From NCBI GenBank assembly GCA_013042895.1, contig JABDPD010000254.1, positions 1 through 15,339 on the forward strand: a stretch of 15,339 nt of DNA. The letters are read 5' to 3'. Positions 6,412 through 14,100 of the stretch are shown here, one piece after another. The translations under genes were made by a program, and so were the position numbers. The notes under the pieces were generated by a model. It worked only from the letters and a program-made list of their open reading frames with translations. It searched no databases and had not been told where the DNA came from. Numbering within the stretch: the first letter of the stretch is position 1; each line of letters starts with the position of its first letter. The stretch comes from Boseongicola sp. Lineage in GTDB: Bacteria > Pseudomonadota > Alphaproteobacteria > Rhodobacterales > Rhodobacteraceae.

Positions 6412-7968
6412 ATGAGTGCGTCAGAACAACAGCCGCTTTATGCGCCCCACGAACCTATCTTCCCCCGGCGGGTTTCCGGCAAATTCCGCACGCTGAAATG
6501 GTGGATTCTCGCGATTACGCTTGGCATTTACTACATCACGCCCTTTTTGCGCTGGGACCGTGGACCGAACCTGCCCGATCAGGCGGTTCTGGTCGATATG
6601 GCGGGGCGACGCTTCTATTTCTTCTGGATCGAGATCTGGCCACACGAGTTTTACTTTGTTGCTGGTCTGCTGATCATGGCGGGCCTCGGGCTGTTCTTGT
6701 TCACCTCAGCGCTGGGCCGGGTCTGGTGTGGCTATACCTGCCCGCAAACCGTCTGGACTGACCTCTTTATCCTTGTTGAGCGCTGGATCGAGGGTGACCG
6801 CAATGCGCGCGTGCGCCTGTGGAAAGCAAAGTGGGACGCCAGAAAATTGCGTTTACGGGTCACCAAGTGGGTCGTTTGGCTGTTGATCTCTATCGCCACC
6901 GGCGGCGCTTGGGTGTTTTATTTCGCTGATGCGCCGACGCTGGCCGTCAACCTCGTCACCCTTGACGCGCCCTTCGTCGCGTATTCCACCATCGGTGTCC
7001 TGACTGCCACGACCTTCACCTTCGGCGGCTTCATGCGTGAACAGGTCTGCATCTATATGTGCCCATGGCCACGTATTCAGGCTGCGATGATGGACGACGA
7101 CACACTGACCGTCGCATATCGCGACTGGCGCGGCGAGCCACGCGGGAAAGACAATCTCCGCCGCGCCAAAGCTGCTGCCGCTGCGGCTCAAGATGCTGAA
7201 ACCATCACGGAACTGGCAGGGCCGGGGGCCGCACGCTATAAGGCGACGCCCTATCCCAACAAACCCGCAAGCGAGCCCAAACCTCACCTCAATGCTGACG
7301 GCATCGGCGACTGCATCGACTGCATGGCTTGCGTCAACGTCTGCCCTATGGGCATCGACATCCGCGATGGCCAGCAAATGGAGTGCATCACATGCGCTCT
7401 CTGCATCGACGCTTGTGATGAGGTCATGGAGAAGATCGGCAAGGACCGCGGTCTGATCGACTATCTCGCGTTGTCGGACGAGGGCCGTGAACGTGAAGGC
7501 AAGCCGCCCCGACCCATTTGGCAGCACGTCTTTCGCCTGCGCACCATGGTTTACACCGCCATCTGGAGCCTTGTTGGCGTCGGCTTGATCTGGGCGCTTT
7601 TTGTGCGCTCGGATATCTCGCTGACGGTCGAGCCTGTGCGCAACCCGCAGTTTGTCACACTGTCGGACGGCTCGGTGCGCAACACCTACACACTGCGGAT
7701 CAGGAACCTCACAGGCGAAGACCGTGAGTTCCGCGTCCTGCTAAATTCTGAAGACATCCTGCGCATTGGCGTTGAAGAATCCAGCGGCATCCCGAACCAC
7801 GTTATCGTTCCGGCGAACGAAACCTTGAGCGTGCGCACCTACGTCACCGCGCGGCCCCAAGACCCGGCCGCCTCTCGGGACCGCACTGACCTTAGCCTCT
7901 GGGTAGAAGACGTCGAAACTGACGCGCGCGCCGGGGAAAACACCGTATTCAACGGGAAGGGAACCTAA
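6412..7968 (+). CDS. ccoG: CcoG (RdxA/FixG-type) membrane ferredoxin, cbb3 assembly
   Basis: A 518-residue inner-membrane protein with two ferredoxin-type 4Fe-4S motifs, C301-x2-C304-x2-C307-x3-C311 and C325-x2-C328-x2-C331-x3-C335. Further paired cysteines lie at the membrane part (CGYTCP, 106-110, and CIYMCPWP, 213-217). Membrane helices lie at about 30-46, 82-100, 152-172, 188-207 and 380-398, followed by a C-terminal Ig-like FixG domain at about 400-518. CcoG of Rhodobacter has been reported to reduce Cu(II) to Cu(I) for the oxidase copper pathway. Residues about 243-295 form an alanine- and proline-rich polar insert before the ferredoxin part. Ribosome binding site AGGAA (6397-6401). First gene of ccoGHIS; its TAA overlaps the ccoH ATG by one base. 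Confidence 0.95.
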   Translation: MSASEQQPLYAPHEPIFPRRVSGKFRTLKWWILAITLGIYYITPFLRWDRGPNLPDQAVLVDMAGRRFYFFWIEIWPHEFYFVAGLLIMAGLGLFLFTSALGRVWCGYTCPQTVWTDLFILVERWIEGDRNARVRLWKAKWDARKLRLRVTKWVVWLLISIATGGAWVFYFADAPTLAVNLVTLDAPFVAYSTIGVLTATTFTFGGFMREQVCIYMCPWPRIQAAMMDDDTLTVAYRDWRGEPRGKDNLRRAKAAAAAAQDAETITELAGPGAARYKATPYPNKPASEPKPHLNADGIGDCIDCMACVNVCPMGIDIRDGQQMECITCALCIDACDEVMEKIGKDRGLIDYLALSDEGREREGKPPRPIWQHVFRLRTMVYTAIWSLVGVGLIWALFVRSDISLTVEPVRNPQFVTLSDGSVRNTYTLRIRNLTGEDREFRVLLNSEDILRIGVEESSGIPNHVIVPANETLSVRTYVTARPQDPAASRDRTDLSLWVEDVETDARAGENTVFNGKGT

Positions 7969-8426
7969 TGTTTGGAAAACCGCTAACAGGCTATCATGTT
8001 TTGGCCATTTTCTGCTCGGCTTTCGCGGTGATCATTGCCGTCAATCTGACATTGGCCTTTCAGGCCGTCGGCACATTCCCTGGCCTTGAGACCAAGAACT
8101 CCTACGTGGCCAGCCAGAAATTCGACAGCGACCGTGATGCGCAACTGGCTCTCGGTTGGACCGTCGGAGCCGAACTTCAGGGCAGCGATCTGGTGTTAAG
8201 TGTGGACGACGCGCTCGGACCTGTCGTGCCGAAGATCGTCTCGGCGACGCTGGGTCGCGCCACCCATGTCGGCGACGATCAGACCCCGGCCTTCCTGCAC
8301 AACGGCGCCGCTTTCGTGGCCCCCGTCGGAAAGCTTGAACGCGGAAACTGGAATCTGCGCCTCGTTGCTGAGGCTGCGGATGGCACGCTCTTTCGCCAAC
8401 GCATCGTGATCTGGGTCGGCCTGTGA
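7968..8426 (+). CDS. ccoH: CcoH (FixH family), cbb3 oxidase assembly protein
   Basis: A 152-residue FixH-family protein with one N-terminal membrane helix at about residues 10-32 and a periplasmic beta-rich domain. Characteristic residues include AVNLTLAFQAVGTFPGLETKNSYVASQKFD and the C-terminal LRLVAEAADGTLFRQRIVIWV. CcoH associates with the assembling cbb3 complex and is needed for its maturation. The start overlaps the ccoG stop (TAATG), with GGGAAGGGA (7954-7962) in front; the end overlaps the ccoI GTG start by four bases. The tight packing implies one coupled transcript. Confidence 0.9.
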   Translation: MFGKPLTGYHVLAIFCSAFAVIIAVNLTLAFQAVGTFPGLETKNSYVASQKFDSDRDAQLALGWTVGAELQGSDLVLSVDDALGPVVPKIVSATLGRATHVGDDQTPAFLHNGAAFVAPVGKLERGNWNLRLVAEAADGTLFRQRIVIWVGL

Positions 8427-10540
8427 CAACCGCTTGCCCTGCCTGCGCGGTTTCCCCCGCGGACTATCCCGCGGCCGGGGCCGCGGGAGCGCCGACGCAT
8501 CAGCTCTATTTGCCGACCATTCACTGTGCGGCCTGTATCCGTACGGTTGAAACGACCCTCGCAGACCTTCCTGATATCAAGTCCGCCCGGGTGAATCTCT
8601 CGCAGCGCCGGGTGGCGGTCACCGCCAGCTATGGCGCCGACCCAACCCCGTGGATCGAAGCACTTGCGGGCGTAGGTTTTGAGGCCCACGAAGCCGATCT
8701 GGCCGACACCACAGATACCCGCGACCGCGATATTCTCATGCGGCTCGGCGTTGCAGGCTTTGCGATGATGAACGTTATGCTTTTATCAGTCGCCGTCTGG
8801 TCCGGAGCGGCGGACGCAACGCGCGACTTGTTCCACTGGATCAGCGGTGCCATCGCCATTCCCGCCGCCATGTTCTCGGCGCAACCCTTCTTCAAAAATG
8901 CCTGGTCCGCCCTGAAAGCGCGCCGGGTCAATATGGATGTGCCGATCTCGCTGGCGATTCTGCTGGCTCTTGGCCTGTCGGTCTATGAGACCAGCATGAG
9001 CGGCAAGCATGCCTATTTCGATGCGGCCCTGTCTCTGACCTTTTTCCTTCTGGCGGGCCGCGTGCTGGATCAACGGATGCGCAAAGCCGCAAGGTCCGCC
9101 GCGGAAGACCTCGCAGCCCTGGAACCCCGCCGCGCGATTGTGCTGCGCGACGACGCCCGCGAAAGTGTTTCAGTTGCTGATCTGGCCATCGGAGATGCGA
9201 TCTGGCTCGCCGCCGGTGCGCGCGTCCCCGTTGAAGCGCGCCTCACTGAAGGCCGTGTTGAGGTCGACCGCAGCCTGCTGACCGGCGAAAGCGATCCTAT
9301 CGAGATCAATACAGGCGACACGCTTTATTCCGGCGACGTGACCCTGACCGGTCCCATCACCGCCACCGTCACAACTGTCGGCGAAGATACGATGCTGCGC
9401 TCGATCATGCAGCTTGTGGCACGCGCCGAAGGGGCCAAGAGCCGTTACTCAGGCCTCGCAGACCGTGCGGCGCGCGCCTATGTGCCCATTGTCCACATCA
9501 CCGCTTTCGCGGCCTTTGTCGTCTGGATGGCGATGACTGGAGACGTTCGCGTGTCAATGAACGTCGCGGTTGCAACCCTGATTATCACGTGCCCCTGTGC
9601 GCTGGGCCTCGCCGTTCCAGCCGTCGCCGCTGCTGCCACGGGAGGCTTGTTCCGCCGTGGTCTCTTGGTGAAATCCGACACGGCCCTTGAACGCCTGGCC
9701 AGCATTGACACGGTGGTCTTCGATAAAACTGGCACGCTGACACGGCCCACACTGACGGCTCCCGACACGCTCAGCAATGATGCACGCGCCGTTCTGAAAG
9801 CTCTGGCGATGCAGTCCGATCACCCGTTGTCCAAGAGCCTCGCCAAAACCCTCGGCGACATCGCCCCTGCGCGCCTCAGCCACATCGCCGAAATTGCCGG
9901 AACCGGTATCCAAGCCACCTACAACGGCCAAACCGTCCGACTGGGCCGGGGCGACTGGCTCGGCAGCGACGCCGCCACGGCCTTCCAGTTCACCGAAACC
10001 TACCCACTGCGCGTAAGCGAGCACCTCCTTCCCGGAGCTGCCGAAGGCATTCGCGCGCTTGAAGACATGGGCCTCAACATTCACGTACTGACCGGTGACA
10101 ATGCCGCCAAAGCCCACGCCCTTGCACAAGAGCTTGGGATTAATACCGTGGTCGCGGACGTCGACCCAAGGGAAAAGCTCGCCTACATCGAAGGTCTGCA
10201 GACGAAAGGTCAACGCGTCCTCATGGTCGGCGACGGCCTGAACGACGTTGCCGCTCTCACCGCGGCCGATGCTGCGATCTCTCCCGGTACCGCTCTCGAA
10301 GCCAGCCGATCTGCCGCCGATGTGGTTCTGGTCTCAGGACAGATCGAAAGCGTCGCCGAAGCGGTGAAAGCCGCCAAACTTGCTCACCGCCTGATCGAGC
10401 AAAACTTCGGCTTCGCTGCCGCCTACAATTTAGTCGCCATCCCGCTGGCGGTTTGCGGATTTGCATCCCCACTTCTGGCCGCTCTTGCAATGTCGTCCAG
10501 TTCGATCACAGTGACCCTCAATGCTCTGCGCGCGAGGTAA
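8423..10540 (+). CDS. ccoI: CcoI (FixI/CopA2-type) copper-transporting P1B-ATPase
   Basis: A 705-residue P1B-type ATPase that moves Cu(I) across the inner membrane for the CuB site of CcoN. In order: an N-terminal C5-PA-C8 motif; a heavy-metal-associated domain at about 25-92 with C35-AA-C38 (IHCAACIRTVE); membrane helices; the actuator domain with TGES (287-290); the metal-binding membrane motif C390-P-C392; the phosphorylation site D434-KTGT; the nucleotide-domain HP motif (SDHPLSKS); and the hinge GDGLNDVAAL. Full length with all catalytic motifs intact. The start is GTG, in the four-base overlap GTGA with the ccoH stop; ribosome binding is weak there, so translation probably couples to ccoH. 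ccoS follows three bases after the stop. Confidence 0.95.
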   Translation: MTTACPACAVSPADYPAAGAAGAPTHQLYLPTIHCAACIRTVETTLADLPDIKSARVNLSQRRVAVTASYGADPTPWIEALAGVGFEAHEADLADTTDTRDRDILMRLGVAGFAMMNVMLLSVAVWSGAADATRDLFHWISGAIAIPAAMFSAQPFFKNAWSALKARRVNMDVPISLAILLALGLSVYETSMSGKHAYFDAALSLTFFLLAGRVLDQRMRKAARSAAEDLAALEPRRAIVLRDDARESVSVADLAIGDAIWLAAGARVPVEARLTEGRVEVDRSLLTGESDPIEINTGDTLYSGDVTLTGPITATVTTVGEDTMLRSIMQLVARAEGAKSRYSGLADRAARAYVPIVHITAFAAFVVWMAMTGDVRVSMNVAVATLIITCPCALGLAVPAVAAAATGGLFRRGLLVKSDTALERLASIDTVVFDKTGTLTRPTLTAPDTLSNDARAVLKALAMQSDHPLSKSLAKTLGDIAPARLSHIAEIAGTGIQATYNGQTVRLGRGDWLGSDAATAFQFTETYPLRVSEHLLPGAAEGIRALEDMGLNIHVLTGDNAAKAHALAQELGINTVVADVDPREKLAYIEGLQTKGQRVLMVGDGLNDVAALTAADAAISPGTALEASRSAADVVLVSGQIESVAEAVKAAKLAHRLIEQNFGFAAAYNLVAIPLAVCGFASPLLAALAMSSSSITVTLNALRAR

Positions 10541-10543
10541 CAC

Positions 10544-10723
10544 ATGAACATCCTGATCATACTCGTCCCTTGTTCCCTGATCCTCGGGCTTAGCGCCTTA
10601 GCGGCGTTCGTCTGGACGATCCGCAACAATCAATACGAAGACATGGAGGGCGACGCCCATCGGATCCTCCTCGACGATACTCTCGATGATGCTCCCGCTC
10701 CGGCGAAATCTGCGCCCGAGTAA
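10544..10723 (+). CDS. ccoS: CcoS, small cbb3 oxidase maturation protein
   Basis: A 59-residue protein with one N-terminal membrane helix (residues about 4-25, ILIILVPCSLILGLSALAAF) followed by the CcoS signature FVWTIRNNQYEDMEGDAHRI and an acidic tail. CcoS is needed for correct cofactor insertion into the cbb3 oxidase. The start ATG lies three bases after the ccoI stop, and GAGGT (10534-10538) overlapping the end of ccoI serves as its ribosome binding site. Size, sequence and place fit the family well. Last gene of ccoGHIS. Confidence 0.92.
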   Translation: MNILIILVPCSLILGLSALAAFVWTIRNNQYEDMEGDAHRILLDDTLDDAPAPAKSAPE

Positions 10724-11135
10724 GCCCGCACTGCTAGTTTCCCGATTCCGTCCAATCTGCCGCATTTCCCCCGGGGTCGTTCGCGATTTCGAAAGAGTGA
10801 AACAGTCGCCGCCGTTTGATTTTCAACTCGCAACAATGAGATGTGAAATTCTCAGCCGAAAAAACAATTCTATTTCAGAGAGTTAAAACTCTCCGCCGAA
10901 GCCTTAGCCAAAAGACGCGGGATCCCGCTGGTTTCGTGGAAAATGCCTGATCCTTCACCTTTTTCTTGCCACATTCCTGTCTACGGTCAGTCTTGATTTA
11001 CCGAGTCACGGCTTGCTGCGCGGCATCGCTTCGAAGTGAAACCGAACGCAGCGAACCAACAATCCGAGTGCTGTCCCAAGAACGAAAACATCCGATGCGT
11101 AGCCTTTGGGTTTACGCAAACGGGAGAGGATTGAC
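10724..11135. other. 412-base non-coding stretch between ccoS and the RTX gene
   Basis: I see no supportable gene here. It holds an AT-richer patch around 10830-10890, a 7-base inverted repeat GAGAGTT (10878-10884) with AACTCTC (10887-10893), and a 12-base palindrome GCGGGATCCCGC (10917-10928). A purine-rich ribosome binding site, GGGAGAGGA (11122-11130), precedes the next gene. No clear T-rich terminator for ccoGHIS, and no promoter I would stand behind. The short open frames here lack codon character and matching start sites. Confidence 0.6.
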
Positions 11136-14100
11136 ATGAATACGACCGCATATTTCGACGCCTCCGCCGCTGATACCCCCGAGGGGCTCACCGCAATCAT
11201 TTCAAGCGCAAGCGTCTCTGGCGTGCCAAGCGAAGGCACCGGCCTTCTCGGTGCCGCTTTCGTACCGGGCACCAAAATCTGGAACACTGATCTGGCCCGC
11301 GCCGCCGCTGAAGGCGAGCCGGACGCGACCTTCATCACCAGCGAAATCGCCTACGGTTCCAAGAAGAGTGACACCTCAATCGCCGAGTTCCTTGGCGACG
11401 ACTCAGCCTCGATCCTCGGAAACGGCGATCTTGAAATGGGTCCATCCGCGCTAACGCTTATGGGCTTTATCTACATTCCTCCGGGCGTCCATGAGATCGC
11501 TGTCATCTCCGATGATGGCTTTGAACTGACCCTCGGCGGAGTCGAGTTCTCCGAGTTTGCAACGGGACGCGCAACAGACGAAACCGCGCGCGTTGCCGAG
11601 TTTGACGGCGGTCTGTACTCGATTGAAATGCTCTACTTCGACGGTGGCGGTGCTATGACGCTTGGCCTGCAAATAGACGGCCTCCCCGTGGATCAAAGCG
11701 CATTCTACCAGTCCCCCGAGGATTTCACCGATCCCCCCGCAGACGTTCCCCTTGTGCCGGTTGAAGACTACCATCCGTCCTTCTTCCTTGGTGAAGACAG
11801 CCTAGAGGTCGCCATCGACGGCACTGGTACGCAAGACCGCGACATTATCGAGGGTAGAGGCGCCGATGATGTGATCGAAGGCCTCGGCGGAGACGATGAG
11901 CTTTACGGCGGTTACGGCGACGACGTTCTGCGTGGTGGCGATGGCGACGATGTGCTCGACGGCGGTTTTGGCTCGGACGTTCTGGAAGGCGGCGCTGGCA
12001 ACGACACGCTTATCTCGCGTTCCGATGCGGGCGAGCAGCGGATCGGTCAGCTTGCAATTGACAAGCCAACGCGCGGCGATCCCGACGGAGAGGTCGATCC
12101 TGACACGCAAAAGCTCTACGCCTACAATAACCAAACCCTTGTGGCCGACGACGTACTGATAGGAGGCGAGGGGGCGGATACGTTCCTAATTTCCCCTCAG
12201 ATCAACGCCAAACTCGACATCATTCAACAGCATGTGAAAGCCGACGGCACGATCAACTGGGCCGGTGTTGCAGGTGAAAACAACGAACTTCACGACCACT
12301 GGGTCGACAGTTTCGGCATCGATATCATTGCCGACTATAACGCGGAAGAAGACAGTATTGCTGTCATTGGCCACACCGCCGTGCCCTATGTCACCTATGC
12401 CGATGTGATGGGCGACGACGCGCTGGAAAGCATTATCACTGTAATCTCCGTTCAGCACGGCGGAGGCGGAGCACACGATCGCGATCTGATCGGTCAGGTG
12501 ATTGTCCACGGTGATCTGGTGGACGTCGAGGACATTCAAACCGACGACATGGTGACTTACGGTGTCGTCGACAATTACGCCGATGTTGTTCAGGCGTTGG
12601 TGCCAAACGGCGAAGAAAAGATCACCATCATCGACGGGGAAGAGGTCAAAGGCTACGACACTCGCGAACCGATGATGATGGAAGGTGACAGCGAGGACGC
12701 CGGTCATGGAGGCCCCGGCACGAACATGCTCGGCGCGGTCACCGGCAATCCGGCTGGGGCTTTTGACAACGATAATTTCTCCGAAGACATGCTCGAAACC
12801 CCGGTTCACGAGGAAGGCTATACACCTACCCGAGACCCGTTCGACCCGCTCGGATTTGAAGAGGCACCGGACTTCACAATCACCGGCAACGCAGGCGCAA
12901 ACAACCTGAGCCCACCCGAAGCCGACGCTCCCGAAGGCCTGCCGGGCGCGCTTGGATTCTGGAGTTTTGCCGAAGGCGACGAAGGCGCCTATTCGGACGC
13001 GCGCGGCGGTGGCGAGGTGAAGGCCTACACGCTTTTTGAAAACCAAGCGCTCTTGAACACAGACGCCACCACTGATGGTCCGGACGGCTCGCCAGACGGA
13101 GCGCTGTATTTCAACGGAGAAGACAGCTTCGCTTTCCTCGACCACGATGCGAGCATGAACATCTCTCAGGGCACAATCGCCATGTGGGTGCGCCCCGATG
13201 ATCTTGGCGAGAAATCGATGTTCGTCACCAAGGATCATACCGGCACAGTAGATGGCGGGCATTTCCGGCTTGGCCACACAGCGGAAGGCGGGCTGTTCCT
13301 GCGTATGGCCGAAGGCGATGGCGGATCGAACAAGGCCTGGACCACGGGTAACATTCTGACCGAAGGCGAATGGACGCATCTCGCTGTCTCCTTCACCGAA
13401 AGTGGCGTCACGGTCTATCTGAACGGCAGCGCGGTCAGCAACAATGCATGGTCCGCTGTTGAAGGAGACGTCGCAACGCCGGGCGCGTTTAGCGAAGCAT
13501 ACTTGATCCAAAATGACGAACCCTGGGTCTTTGGTGCGGACAGCTATAAGGCTGACCTCAACGACACTGCTCAACAATTTGCACTCGACGACGAGGACCT
13601 GCGCCACGAATTCGAAGGCGGCATTGCCGACTTTGGTGTCTGGGGTGGCTTCTCGCCGGACGATGCGCTTAACGCCAGTGAGGTCGCAGAGCTTTTCCAA
13701 AACGGCCCTGGTGCGGCGCTCACCAATCCATCCGGTCCTGCTCCAATGGCGGCCGGTGATGACATGATTTCCGGCATGGGCGGCAACGACACCATCGACG
13801 GCGGAGCTGGTGACGATGCGCTCGAAGGTGGCAGCGGCCATGACCAAATCGTAGGCGGCTACGGCGACGACCACATCAAGGGCGGCACCGGCAATGACAC
13901 CCTAAATGGTGGTCGCGGCAACGACCTTCTCGAAGGCGGCAGCGGCGACGACGTGTTGATCTCGGGCGGAGATGCAGGCGAACAGCGCGCGGGCCAACTT
14001 GTGCTTAACGATCCCTCACGACCCGACGGAAACTCCATCGACTACGACTACCTGAAGCTCTACGATTGGATCGACCAAGAGATCGAAGCCGACGACGTTC

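Noticed and set aside
10816..10826. TTGA-TTT-TCAA as a possible fourth FNR box
   Set aside because: The half sites are three bases apart, not the six between TTGA and TCAA of an FNR box (14 bases in all), so the protein could not contact both halves in the normal way.
10630..10836. A 68-codon minus-strand frame over the ccoS end and the following gap
   Set aside because: It overlaps the recognised ccoS gene antisense and shows no family feature or start signal.
10686..10886. A 66-codon + frame overlapping the end of ccoS
   Set aside because: It begins inside ccoS in another frame, has no ribosome binding site and no domain-like sequence.
12186..13874. A 562-codon open frame on the minus strand
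   Set aside because: It lies antisense to the RTX/LamG coding frame, which has coherent domains across the whole interval. The translation is low-complexity and resembles no domain; it is kept open by the GC-rich GGC/GAC codon pattern of the RTX gene.
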